Of a DNA stretch of 64,000 nucleotides, positions 1 through 10,209 are shown piece by piece. The position numbers and the translations under genes were made by a program. Location: positions 3,878,501 through 3,942,500 of the forward strand of contig JASJOG010000002.1 in assembly GCA_030142905.1 (NCBI GenBank), read 5' to 3'. Position 1 is the first letter of the stretch. Each line of letters opens with the position of its first letter. The notes beneath the pieces were generated by a model. That model saw only the letters and a program-made list of their open reading frames with translations. It did no database searches and was not told the DNA's origin. Origin of the DNA: Heliopora coerulea. Taxonomy: Eukaryota; Cnidaria; Anthozoa; Scleralcyonacea; Helioporidae.

Positions 1-837
1 GATGATACTAACCTAACTGCTTCAAGTAATAATATAATAGAACTTGAAGCTACAGTAAACTCTGACTTAAAAAATCTTGCAGAGTGGTTGATTGCAAATA
101 AGCTTAGCTTAAATGTAGCTAAAACAGAATTTATTATCATTGGCTCAAAACCAATGATAAAAAAGATTTCACATTTAAACTTAGATATTAAAATTGACAA
201 CAAACCTATAAATCGAATAAATGAATGCAAAAGTCTGGGTGTTATAATTGACCAACACTTATCTTGGAAGAGTAATACAGATAATATTTGTAAAAAAATA
301 ACAGCTGGTATTTCTGCTATTCGAAGAATTAAGGAATTTACCAGTAAACAAACACTTCTCTCTGTTTATAATGCTATTGTTTACCCATATTTTAAATATT
401 GTTGTGAAGTATGGGATGCCTTTGGAGAAACACAGTCCAAAAGACTACAAAAACTTCAAAACAGAGCTGCAAGAATCATCTCAAACATGGACAATGATAT
501 TGATCATTCTATTGCTCTAAGTAAATTGGGATGGGAACCACTAACAATACTTAGAAAAAAGGCAAAAGCAAAGCTAATGTTTAAACTATTGAACAACATA
601 GGGCCAAATTCACTTACCAAAATGTTTACTTATAAAAGATAAACCACCAATTACAACTTACGAGGTATTTCAAATTGTCTCAATCTACCAAAGCCAAATA
701 CTAATTTCATGAAGAAAAGCTTTCTGTATAATGGGGCATATCTTTGGAATTCAATCCCATCAGAAATTAGAGATAGTAAAACTCTCTCTTGCTTTCAGGA
801 TAAAATTGCTACTTGCATTGAGCTAAACATTAAGTAG
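1..837 (+). pseudogene. LINE (CR1/L2-like) reverse transcriptase, C-terminal part
   Basis: The frame is open from base 1 and begins with DDTNL, which matches the tail of the (Y/F)ADD catalytic box of a non-LTR reverse transcriptase, so the window cuts the element at its active site. The thumb and C-terminal part follow, with typical stretches such as KSLGVIIDQHLSW and QNRAARII. A TAA at 640-642 interrupts, but the same frame continues to a TAG at 835-837 and ends in the usual LINE C-terminus (NYNLRG, then LWNSIPSEIR). It is therefore a decayed copy with one visible nonsense change. The 3'UTR runs on to a hairpin and a tetranucleotide tail, which marks the 3' end of the element. The exact LINE clade is uncertain. 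Confidence 0.88.
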
Positions 838-1022
838 TTAAATCAAACATGTAAATATAGATTATTAGTATTATATTTCATGTTTTAGTAATTCTGTAAA
901 TAGTTAAATGTTTACCCTTACCTCCTTACATCTTGTTATTAGGTCTTAGTGTAGTTATATTCTATTGTAATTTCTGTAACTTCTGTAAATTTTTTTTTTT
1001 TTTTTTTTCCCTCCAATTCACA

Positions 1023-1066
1023 CACGCCTCTCGTGGAAATCAACTTCGGTTGACGAGGCCAGCGTG
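1023..1066 (+). other. LINE 3'-terminal hairpin with a TTCG loop
   Basis: CACGC at 1023-1027 pairs with GCGTG at 1062-1066, CCTC pairs with GAGG, and TCAAC pairs with GTTGA around a TTCG tetraloop. The structure lies between a poly-T run and the ATTC tail. LINEs of the CR1/L2 type commonly carry a 3' hairpin recognised by their own reverse transcriptase; that role is inferred here. Confidence 0.6.
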
Positions 1067-1079
1067 TTAAAATAAAGTT

Positions 1080-1237
1080 ATTCATTCATTCATTCATTCA
1101 TTCATTCATTCATTCATTCATTCATTCATTCATTCATTCATTCATTCATTCATTCATTCATTCATTCATTCATTCATTCATTCATTCATTCATTCATTCA
1201 TTCATTCATTCATTCATTCATTCATTCATTCATTCAT
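1080..1237 (+). repeat. (ATTC)n microsatellite, tail of the LINE
   Basis: About 39 uninterrupted units of ATTC follow the LINE 3' end. CR1/L2-type elements end in short tandem units instead of poly(A), so the array is best read as an expanded LINE tail. A short TA run and a new repeat unit follow it. Confidence 0.93.
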
Positions 1238-1257
1238 CTTTCTATATATATATATAT

Positions 1258-2603
1258 CCATGGATTCCGGTCACTCAAAAATGCCGTGTGCAAGTTTGGG
1301 GACTGGTATGTTGTTGAACAAACCGTACTTAGGTACCGTATTGAAGCAAATCGATTTGGTCTCGTTCTTTTTTCCCTTGTATGGATCTCTCGCAAGTTGT
1401 TTACATTATTTGAACACTGAAGCCAGTAAATGATTTAAGACCGGCAAAGGAAATGGCTTTCTTGGTGCCTCCGGCTGGTTTCGCCACCTCAGTAACTCGA
1501 CAATTTATGACTTGACAGAGCAGTTCTCAAAGACATTTCCCGAGCGACTAAGTGTATTAAAACGACGTTCTTCACTGAAGTTGAGTAGATGTCGATTAGT
1601 ATAAATCTTGGGACCTTTCACGTTCTGGTAACCACTTACCTGAGCTGCACAATCACAGGTACGTCTGAATCGAGTAGCTTTGAAATACAAGTTCTGCGAA
1701 CGGAATTGTTTTGAGCAGCTTTCAAAAGTAGCTTCCCGACTTCATTCTTCCCTAAGGAAGACTTCTTGTACGAAATATTACCGCCTGAATTTTGCTGGTG
1801 TTTATTGATAAAGTAGAATGAAGATTCTGGTTCATTCATCTCTGTACGACGATTATTTTTGAACATTTTGCAGTATTTAACTGGACAGCGTTCATGGTCA
1901 ATTGCTTGAGAAGTGGGATAGCGCGCTCATCGTACAGAAAAGTTGTCCAGGCCATGACAGTCTTTGGATGCTTTCTCTGCTTTCCACACAAAGATTTTAT
2001 CGCCTCAATCAGGAATTTTTCGCAATGAAATGTCCCCCACTGAAAACGTTAGGATGTATTTTTGGCACGAAACAAAAATGCAAGGTAAACAGCCACCAGG
2101 TACAGGTAACTCGCTGCAAAACTACTTGTTTTTGGTCACCAAATTATCCTTCGGCAAAACAGTTGTCCGTTTCAGTCTTTCTCGCTTCAAGAGTGATTTG
2201 TGTGTGATGACCTTTACCGTATTTGACCAATAATGCTTTCATCCGGATTTTAAAACCTGTCAGGAAAGTTTAAAGTCGTCTATTTGTAAATTTACTGTTG
2301 AACCCTTTGTGTTGAGGTGCCACTGAATGCTTATTTCAAAATACGCAAGAGTTGCTGGTTTATACGCCATTTTTTCTTCTTATTGATGTTTTGCATTGGA
2401 AAAAGTACGTCTTTTACTTCCCTCTTCTCGTTCTTCTTTCGACAAAACTTGCACAAGGTTTGCTTGTCGTATTTTGTTTTATGTTTTGTATTTTCCGATT
2501 TTTGGTCAGCGATAAAACTGCAGAATTCGTTCATGTTTTCTATATTTACTTCGTCGGTTTTCGTCACCAATGTCTTGTACTTCCGGATGAATACTTAGCA
2601 TAA
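1258..2603 (-). pseudogene. Tyrosine recombinase relic (KCTD1_15/DUF3504 type), copy A
   Basis: Read on the minus strand from about 2600 down to 1260, broken frames align in order with the DUF3504/Crypton-like tyrosine recombinases common in cnidarians. First comes an N-terminal piece with ENTKHKTKYD (about 2540-2450). A central ERCPV segment (about 1890) precedes SLGKNEVGKLLLKAA. The box with catalytic Arg reads NNSVRRTCISKLLDSD, where an H is usual at the second position. In another frame follow SGYQNVK, a Tyr in KIYTN, and RFNTLSRSGNV. A one-base shift near 1660 and further frame changes mean that no intact protein is encoded. It is the same repeat unit as 12118-13425. The family call is from recognised motifs only; host gene versus Crypton transposon cannot be decided here. 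Confidence 0.7.
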
Positions 2604-3235
2604 ACCCTTATCATAGCAGATCTTAAAGACTTTTGTAACCAACTTTGTGGTAACGTATAATTTATCAATTTTTTAAGTCAAAAAAATGTCAGAAAAATAT
2701 TCAATCATGAGCTGTCCGTAATGCCGGTATCCGTTTGATAACCTATGAGAATGTTCCAGTTTTAAGACGGAAAGTCTTGTCATCTAATAAAACAATCTTT
2801 CTTTAAGGCAAAGTGAGTGAGAAGTCTAATTGGAAAACGACACGAATTACCATAAATCCGCAAATAATTCAGGGTATTGATCCTATCATTCGTTGTTTAA
2901 TAATTTAATTGTAAGGATGGACATCTTACCATTTGTTAAGCCGTTGAACGTTATTCTCACCGAACGTTTTGTTTTAATAAAGCAGAATTGAAATTTTAAA
3001 CGTAAATATGACTATAAGCAGTCTAAATATAAAATAATTTCCAGTTTGGATTGTTTTTTTTATTTGCGGTCAAATTCTGTGTGAATTTTTTTTTTATTGC
3101 ATGTCGTCTTCCACTTATAGTCAGGAGGATTTGTCTTTTTGAGAATTTTGAAAAATTATCATTGTTACTTTGATTGTCGAGAGATATATTGGAAGGGTGG
3201 GCGAGGGGTTGTTGCGTACACATATTTCTAGTAAT
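1258..3235 (-). repeat. Recombinase-bearing repeat unit, long copy
   Basis: This unit and 12118-13425 share a colinear series of similar blocks: the left edge (ATGCCGTGTGCAA), the recombinase relic, the flank around AAACTGCAGAATTCGT, a block with AACCTATRAGAATG, and a right edge near GAGAGATATATTGG. The copy at 12 kb lacks about 290 bases present here around 2890-3170. Both copies lie on the same strand. Identity is visibly partial, so the duplication is old. No terminal repeats or target duplications were found. Confidence 0.7.
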
Positions 3236-3894
3236 TAATGTAAATCACTTGTCTTGACCCAAGAGATGAGGTCACGGTGTCTGAAATATGAGTATGTGTA
3301 AATTGCGTATTTAGTTCCTAATGATGAGTTAATTAATTAACTAGTTCATGATTAAGGAGGATTTTCTGAATATTTTAATCAAACTAGATTTTTGAAGGTC
3401 ACCTTAAGTCATTTTGAACTTCCTCTACAAGCGTAAAGTATTCACATGGTATTAAGCAGTATACATGGGTGCAACGTGGTTTGGAGATCAGTGATAAAAT
3501 TATTGCATTTGACATTTTGGCATTGAATTCGAATGTACCAAACGGAACGAGAATATATGACTGGTATTTGAACTATGCAATAATTTACTTTTTCAGTGAA
3601 GGGGTAAAAGAACGAGGCCATTAAAGATCATGTGACTAGTATGAGTATTATACGATAATTATACGATACAACCATGAATCCGCGAAAAGACAGTTTAGAA
3701 ATGACTTTCTAACAACCAATTTTAACGGGATGGAGGCCGAGAATGAATAAGTTGATGTTTTGAACAAACTAACTGATGATGAATACCATATCACGATGAG
3801 AAATACCTATTTTAAAGAAATTCGTGAGAAACTGTGAGAAGTCGACGGGATTAGGGAACTGCCGGAACAGAATAGGGAATGCTGACGTTTCGAG
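3236..3894. other. Stretch without recognised gene
   Basis: Short ORFs only, with stops in all frames. No repeat partner, tRNA or strong promoter was noticed. A CAGTGGCGTAGCC motif at 3897-3909 looks like the terminus of a DNA transposon and opens the next block. Confidence 0.4.
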
Positions 3895-3929
3895 TGCAGT
3901 GGCGTAGCCAAAAGGGAGCAAGAGGAGGC

Positions 3930-5290
3930 GATTACGTTTTCGCTTTATTAGCTCTTCAAGTGCAATTAATTTACTGAGTGGTATCTGGTATTTATATTTA
4001 CAAGTTTGAATTAATTAACGTCATATTATTTGTTATGGTAGTTATGTGAATAGCGTAGTTATGAGTCATCTAATACTTACATAGTTTATTATCATAAATA
4101 GGTAACAAACAAGCGCTAATTAATTTTCGAATTGGTATTTAAATCTGGTTGAAGTGTCTATATTCTTCATGCTTAAGTTGTCCTTGTGAAGGGTAACTCT
4201 TTTCCGCAAATTTTTAGTTTGACCCACGTAAAAACTTTTGCATTAAAAAGTTTTTACGTTAAAACTTTTTACGTGGGTCAAACTAAAAATTTGCGGAAAA
4301 GAGTTACCAGGGTCTTTTTTAACTATACATCTGGGGGGCAAATGCCCCCCCAGTAATTGGATTTTCCCCCCTAGCCACCGTACTTCTGCCCCTGGGAATT
4401 GGTAAAATTATTTGCTGTTTAATTTTCCACGTTTGCAAAAATAGGGAACATTTCCTTAAGTTCTGATTTGCTGATGAATGTTGATCGATCAGTTCTTCTA
4501 TTCATTCAAAAAGAAAAATGTATTGTATGAACTAGCCTGATAAAATCAAACCCTATCTCATGCATGCATTTATATCAACGAAGTGTGATTTTTTCCACAA
4601 ATAATTTTTCATTTTTTTCCCGCCTCTCTCCATGCCGCAGTCACTAAATCAGTTTGATTACGATTCCCCAAAATGTGTTTTTTACTTTTTTTTTCTGCAG
4701 ATTTTAAACTGAAAATACGCCAAAATGCATCTCAAACAGACATATAATAAGAAAAATTTGCCCCCCCCCAGGAGCCCCTTTGAGAGAAAGTTTTCCACAA
4801 ATTCCTAACCTCCCCAACTCGCACCACTCAGGCGGACGGGCTACGCTAGCCGCAAATTTGACATCCCATATTTCAGAGCAATTTTTACTTTTGCCACCAC
4901 AGTGAAAATTCCTTGAAAAAAGGCACTGAGAGTTACCCTTCACAAGGAACAACTTAAGCATGAAGAATATAGACACTTAGACATCAGTGAACACATATCG
5001 AAATGCAGCAATGGACATTTCAACAGTATGTCTATATACCAATGTGAAAATTCCACCCGACTATTTAGGGAAACAAAAGAACTAGAAATCATAAATATAC
5101 TTCAACCAGATTTAAATACCAATTTGATCTTTAAGTAGCGCTTGTTTGTTACCTATTTATGATAATAAACTATGTAAATATTAGATGACTCATAACTACG
5201 CTATTGTAAATATAAATACCAGACACCACTCAGTAAATTCTTTGCACCTTCAGAGCAAATAAAGCAAAAGCGTTTGTGCAACAACTTGAT
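3930..5290 (+). mobile_element. Penelope-like element fragment flanked by an inverted copy of its own 3' end
   Basis: At about 4970-5125 the plus strand encodes DISEHISKCSNGHF, then YQCENSTRLFRETKELE and ILQPDLNTN, which resembles the end of the GIY-YIG endonuclease region of PLEs. The sequence after it (5126-5285) reappears in reverse complement at about 3935-4150, so both ends of the block carry the same 3' region in opposite orientation. The left arm lacks about 126 bases of the coding end; the deletion joins two ACTT copies, suggesting microhomology. The middle (4309-4900) has C- and G-rich runs and no clear ORF. PLEs are known for partial inverted and tandem copies at their ends; the assignment is by motif recognition. 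Confidence 0.6.
4192..4308. repeat. Perfect-type hairpin, 48-bp arms
   Basis: Starting at GGTAACTCTTTTCCGC and ending at GCGGAAAAGAGTTACC, the two arms are complementary over 48 bases with about one mismatch, around a loop that itself repeats the AAAAAGTTTTTACG motif. It sits where the two inverted arms of the surrounding PLE block stop matching each other, so it may be a separate insertion or a rearranged junction. Confidence 0.8.
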
Positions 5291-5412
5291 ATGAGTGGTT
5301 AATATACTACTTCATATTGTTCCTTCCTTTTGCCACACTAAACCTTTTAACTATATTTTTACTTAGGTTTACAACTAAAAGAATTATCACTATTTATATA
5401 TACCTAACATAG

Positions 5413-5435
5413 AATATATATATATATATATATAT
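5413..5435. repeat. (TA)n microsatellite
   Basis: A short TA array directly before the 270-bp interspersed repeat. A TA array also precedes the other copy of that repeat at the end of the window. Confidence 0.85.
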
Positions 5436-5439
5436 TTCT

Positions 5440-5706
5440 AAAATTCGTTAAAAATTCATGAGAAAAATACAAAAGAAAATCATAACCGTGTCTGGACAGA
5501 CACGTGTGCCTTGATATGTGAAGAAAAAGTTCATTTTTTTCGGCTTACAAAACATAAATTTCCAAACTTTCTTAGCGAATTAGCGTATTAGGAGGTTCAT
5601 TTTAGAAGACATCTAAAAAACTCGCAGTACGTCTTTTATCGGATCTAAAATACTCGGCTATCGCCTCGTGTTTTAAATCCCGATAAAGCACTTTTGGTCG
5701 GTTTTT
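5440..5706 (+). repeat. 270-bp interspersed repeat, copy 1
   Basis: Matches 63665-63930 in the same orientation over its whole length, from TTCATGAGRAAAATACA to the GATAAAGCAC block. It contains two fold-back motifs: GTGTCTG/CAGACAC near 5490 and a longer hairpin at about 5632-5692 whose arms include TAAAA/TTTTA around CTCGGCTATCGCCTCG. There is no coding potential. It may be a short non-autonomous element; the family is unknown to me. Confidence 0.8.
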
Positions 5707-7910
5707 ACTGTATGGTTTTACGGTTTTTACCGTCACTGCATGGTTGCGAACGCTAATTTTGATAAATGAATATACATCGAGGCTCGGCGGTGTCTTACGG
5801 CTAGACTTTCGAAGGACTTCTGGGACGAAAAAGTCGCTACGGCTACTAGAAAAGGAAGCGCACGACTTTCTTGCACAGTATTAACAACGAATGAATTCCT
5901 CCTGCAAATTATTGAATTAATTATGCTGGGGGTGGTTTGCTATGAGAGGGCCGTGTCCGTCTCACTGAGCTTTTACAGCCTTTCGATTTTCAGCAAACGT
6001 CCTTCTCATTGAATACATCAGTATATTTCTGATCGTTTGACGAATTGCAACTAGATCAGTGCTGGAATACTGATTTCCTCAGTAAAGGACGAAATTCTGA
6101 TTTGCTCATGCCGTAAAGAAGGTTCTCTATGAACGTTTATGTAACGTAAATCACAATCTTTCATGTCGTTAACGATGGTCCTCTATCTGTTTAAGGCTTT
6201 CCCCTTTAGTACATTCTTTTAAAATGGTTTAATTTACTACCTTTACGGCAAGCTTGACCTTTGGCTGAGCAAGGCTTCCTTGGATGAGAATAATCGAATC
6301 TTTCACACGTAGATTGTAGATGCGATCGCTATGTTAAATTTCCAGTTTATCGTTGCAATTTCTCTGCTTTCCATTCGATCTTGTGTCACACCGTCTGCTT
6401 GACAAATATTTATACATTTGAGGAGATCAAGTTTACTTTCGCGATCAAAAGTTGGTCATAATTTATCGCTTTGAATTCCTTCAACTGTTTGATCTCTTAA
6501 GAAATTATTAGTTAGCTGGCCAGAGCACATTTTTAGGAAGGGATTTTTAACTCCATGACAAAATGGTTGTTTCTCCTTTTTCTTTACGGCTTATGACTTT
6601 CTCTCTTGCCAATGTTTAAACGAATTGTACATTCAGGATCAGATTTAAAAAGAGGAAAAGGAGAATTTTGCACCAGGCCTTCAAACCGTTGGAAGTAGAA
6701 ATGTGCCACGGATCGCCTGAAAAATACAGAAAATGAAAATTGATTTAATGCTTCTAACTCATTCTGCATGGGTTGCTTACACGCAGACCATATTAGTTTG
6801 CCAAATTCACAAATAAACGTTTTCTTCGCAAACTGAGATGCAGTCAATGATGTTACAGAAGGTGCGTGTCAAATGATGCTAAATTATTTACTCAGGGTTA
6901 TCTCAAGAAATCGAATGGTAGGATTGGAGAAAGGCACATGTGTAGCAGTGGCCACGAGAAGAAGAGAAGGTACCTGCATGGTCATAATGATGAATTTTCT
7001 ACCAGGGCACTGCTTCAAACGCTTTTACTTTGGCTAAAATAAACCAAGGGGTAATCGGTGAAATGTTCGATGTCACAGGATCGTTTGTAAAATATTGAAA
7101 TTATGGATATTTGTATTCTCACGTATTTTAATTCAATAAAATAGCCATTTCCTTTTGCAACATTTGTAACACGTTACCGTCCTTAATGTCATTGCCTACT
7201 CTATTGCCGAAATCTACTGAGTTTGATAAGAGCAGACGCACATACGTATCGTGTACCTATTTATTTTGTTCTACGCTAGGTGTTCTTATGATTATGACGT
7301 CACCTTTTAAGCTTACTTATCAGTACAAGCTGGAGACAAAATGTGATTCTGGTTTGATATGCTAATAACTATATCACCAAGAATGAAGAAATTGTAGTTT
7401 TGTTTGAGGGCTTCCAATGTATAAGCTTGTCGGCATACCTTACTGGATTTACTATGGTTTCAATCTACGTCTACTGGCTAGATGTTTTATGTTAACTAGA
7501 CCCAGCTGCTCCAATGACGTAAATGCCTAAGCACTGGAAGGCTTGTGCATTCTACCAGTTACTCAGTCGGGTCAACACAATTGCAGGACATTAATAACCA
7601 GAATCGAGACACATTTTGACTAGATCAGCCAGGGTGGTCCTCCCGCTAATTAAACCGTTTTCTCAATTATCGCAAAATGTAATGCTTTAGCAAACTGCCG
7701 GGCTTTTGTTGATGGGAAAATCCGACGTGCTTGAGATCCATCCTCACAAAAAGGTATAAATTTCAACCCGTTGTTGCACTACATGGCCTTGTTGCCGACC
7801 ATAGTTATAAGAGCATCATGGTTTCATTTCAGTATGATCTATATCGTAAACATTGCTCCAAAAACCACCTGTATCACACAATCTAAATCCGTTCACTTTC
7901 TGTTTTCCAG
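5707..7910. other. No recognised gene; may hold the 5' exon and promoter of the ApoL-like gene
   Basis: No ORF here is convincing; the longest (6847-6584, minus) matches nothing I recognise. The ApoL-like coding exon begins just after a good acceptor (TGTTTTCCAG, ending at 7910), which implies an untranslated exon and a promoter somewhere upstream. I could not place them. Confidence 0.4.
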
Positions 7911-7919
7911 ATTACAAAA

Positions 7920-8370
7920 ATGGCCGAAACAATAGGAACCGTTACATCAAAAGTATGTGCAGCAGGAAAGGTGGTAGTAAAACAAATGGAAGCTAGAACA
8001 TGGGACAAAGAGAACGAAATATCCAAGAAGGATATCGATGAGCTCCTAGAAAAAGTGATGTCATTTGCCAAAGTCAAAGATGAATTCCTTATCAAAATGT
8101 CCACTTGGAAAAAGACTCGACAGGGAACAATCGATCAGTTGAATTACATTGCCAATGAATGCGACAGCCTGCATAAAGGTTGCAACATTGCCAACGTCAC
8201 TGGTTCCAGTGTTGGAGCTTCTGGAGGACTTATGGCGCTTGGTGGTCTTGTTTTGGCACCGTTCACCTTCGGAACATCTCTTTCCCTAACCGTTGCTGGT
8301 GGAGTGGTGGGAGCGGCAGGGGCAGCAACTAATATAACTACATCAATAGTAGAGTCGTCAAAAATGAAAG
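7920..8370 (+). CDS. Apolipoprotein-L-like protein, coding exon 1 (residues 1-150)
   Basis: This exon holds the start and the first half of a 325-residue protein of the apolipoprotein L family (APOL domain), a group with membrane-inserting helices; family members act in lipid binding, membrane dynamics and, in some cases, ion-channel formation. A charged helical N-terminus (about 20-75) is followed by the family signature: LHKGCNIANVTGSSVGA, then a glycine/alanine-rich hydrophobic stretch with GLVLAPFTFGTSL, and NITTSIVESSKM near residues 138-149. The ATG follows the acceptor TGTTTTCCAG by nine bases and has A at -3 and G at +4. The exon ends in phase 1 at AAAG/GTTATA, a weak but usable donor. 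Reading on without splicing would add an unrelated tail and stop at 8531, which does not fit the family. Confidence 0.85.
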
Positions 8371-9494
8371 GTTATATTTCAGCTATTTTTATAAGACCAA
8401 AGCTAAGAAAATCAACCTTAGTGTTGAGCAGGACTTCCAAACTTTTCAAAAATGCTATTTTCTGTGACGTTTGTATATTTGGTAGTCGTGATTATGCTGG
8501 AAGCTTTGGCTTTTTTTTGAATGTGTTTTAAATAAAATGGCGGGGTTGGAAATCAGGACATTCTTTGTAGCTTAGTTTTTAACCTGATAATTTCCCTTCA
8601 ATACCTTTTCAAAGTGCCAGGGAAATATTTGTCTGGCGCTGTTGAAGTACCAGCTGTTCTTGAAACTGAGCAAGCTTAACCTTCACGAAAATTAAGGGAG
8701 ACTGACTTGCTCTTGAGATAAACTTCAAAAGTTATCCCATTTTTCTTTTTAATTACAATGAAACAGGTCTGAGCATATTTAGATGAATGGAGTTAACCTC
8801 GTTAAGAATATTAATGCCCAGCATAAAGTTTTAAAAAGACCCATAATAACGGAGATATTAATAAAAACAGCAATTAATTTTACTGACGCTTCGTCGCTAG
8901 TCTTGCGACATCTTCAGAGTGAGGAATACATACAAGTGTTTGGAATATATGCTAACTATTAACAATGACTGGAAGTAATTAGATGTAAGAAAGGATTAAC
9001 GTGTTAATGAGATGGACGATGAGATAATGAGTAGGTAGTGAGTTAGTAAGAGGATAGGATAAGAAGATGCAGCTAACATAAGAACATGAGATTAGAATTA
9101 TGTTAAAGGAACAGATGTAATTTTAGCGTTCAGAGATGGGTTAAACTTTTTTATTAGCAGACTTTCCCTGAGAAGAAGTTCAAAGTTGGAAGGGGAGGTG
9201 CTGCGAGTTGAAAAGTCATCAATTGAAATGGAGTGGCCAGTTTGTTTGTGGTGTGCCAAAACACTAGAATTAGAGGTGTAAGAAACCGGTTTAACCACTT
9301 TACAGAAAATAAAATCTCATAGAAAATCTTCATAATAAAATCACTTGGGTGATTTGTACATTTAGTTCATCGTTCTTTTTTATAATGACTTCATTCTTTC
9401 TGTAAAATTTTCCAAACTTTCTAAGACATTCCAAATTCCGATATACACTTAACTCTTCCTCGACGTTCAATGAAAATGTTTCATCTGTATTTAG
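8371..9494 (+). other. Intron of the ApoL-like gene
   Basis: GT at 8371-8372 and AG at 9493-9494 (CATCTGTATTTAG). Splicing joins AAA-G to GC-CAA, giving an in-phase glycine at residue 151 and continuous ApoL similarity. The intron holds an antisense Penelope-like remnant. Confidence 0.8.
8816..9300 (-). mobile_element. Penelope-like element 3' fragment inside the intron
   Basis: The minus-strand frame 9298-9098 reads VLAHHKQTGHSISIDDF and later LRESLLIKKFNPSLN, the classic C-terminal part of the GIY-YIG endonuclease domain of PLEs (a His in the HHKQTGH segment, and the LIKK..PSLN ending). Downstream, at 8917-8881, lies the 3' motif CTGAAGA-stem-GAAGCGTCAGTA common at PLE ends. The fragment is truncated upstream, contains no reverse transcriptase, and is opposite to the host gene. 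Confidence 0.75.
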
Positions 9495-10021
9495 GCCAAT
9501 GTCAAACGGCACAAGATTGCCTAGATAAAGACAAAAAAGAAACAGAAGCTATTAGTACCGTTGTTGAGCAGCTGCTGACAGATTTGGAGACACTGGATTC
9601 ACTCCAAAAGAAGCTAGAGCAGATTGCAAATTCAGAGATCGCATCCATTGCCTTGGACAGCACTTCTTTGGCAGCAACGTCCATGACATCGGCTATTGGC
9701 ATTACAAGAAGCGTGCAAGCTCTCCAAATAATTCGTTCCTTTACTGCTGCTGAAATTTCAGTTCTCAAGGAATGCCCGAAGATGCTGAAGAACCTGAAAG
9801 CGTTTAAGGGCACAGCACTGGCTGCAGGGAAGTTAGCAACGGTCTTTGCAGTCGCTGGCTTGGGTGTTTCCGTCTGGGAGATTGTTACTTACTCAAAGGA
9901 TATTCACAATGGCTCTAAGTCGGAAGCAGGGAATAAACTGAGAGAAAATGCAAGAAACCTGAGGGAACAACTGGATACATTATGCCAGCTGGAAGATAAC
10001 CTGAAAAGGAAATCAGGATGA
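9495..10021 (+). CDS. Apolipoprotein-L-like protein, coding exon 2 (residues 151-325)
   Basis: Completes the protein begun in 7920-8370. It opens with a charged amphipathic segment (about 165-200, KKETEAISTVVEQLL), then a small-residue stretch with SLAATSMTSAIGITRSVQ (about 208-225), a second strongly hydrophobic helix with GTALAAGKLATVFAVAGLG (about 256-274), and a C-terminal charged helix (about 293-323) suited to a coiled coil. Total length of 325 residues is within the usual range for the family. No signal peptide is evident in either exon, so an intracellular membrane-associated form is more likely than a secreted one. The stop is TGA at 10019-10021. Confidence 0.85.
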
Positions 10022-10170
10022 TCGAAACATTCTTTAACTTTAGCTTTATTCATAACACTAATTATAAGATCAATGAAAGAGAAGAGTTATGATCATCTCT
10101 AATGCGGAAAAGTGTACTTTGAAGTGATTCGATTTAGTAGAGAAATATGTGGAACTCGTCACGTTATTAA

Positions 10171-10208
10171 AATAAAATTTCTTGTATTCCCAATTCTGGT
10201 GGTGGTTG
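10171..10208 (+). terminator. Poly(A) signal of the ApoL-like gene
   Basis: AATAAA at 10171-10176 is followed about 18 bases later by a GT-rich stretch (CTGGTGGTGGTTGCTTG). This fits a cleavage and polyadenylation site 150-175 bases after the stop codon. Confidence 0.6.
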
Positions 10209-10209
10209 C

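Noticed and set aside
1080..1237. CRISPR-like regular repeat
   Set aside because: A pure tetranucleotide array without spacers, in eukaryotic DNA.
1634..1644. Consensus splice donor CTCAG/GTAAGT on the minus strand in recombinase copy A
   Set aside because: In copy B the aligned bases are coding and the similarity continues straight through, so in copy A GTA AGT are simply codons; the frame change is due to a one-base loss upstream.
8371..8531. Unspliced extension of the ApoL-like ORF
   Set aside because: The added residues have no family similarity, while splicing to 9495 gives an in-phase full-length protein.
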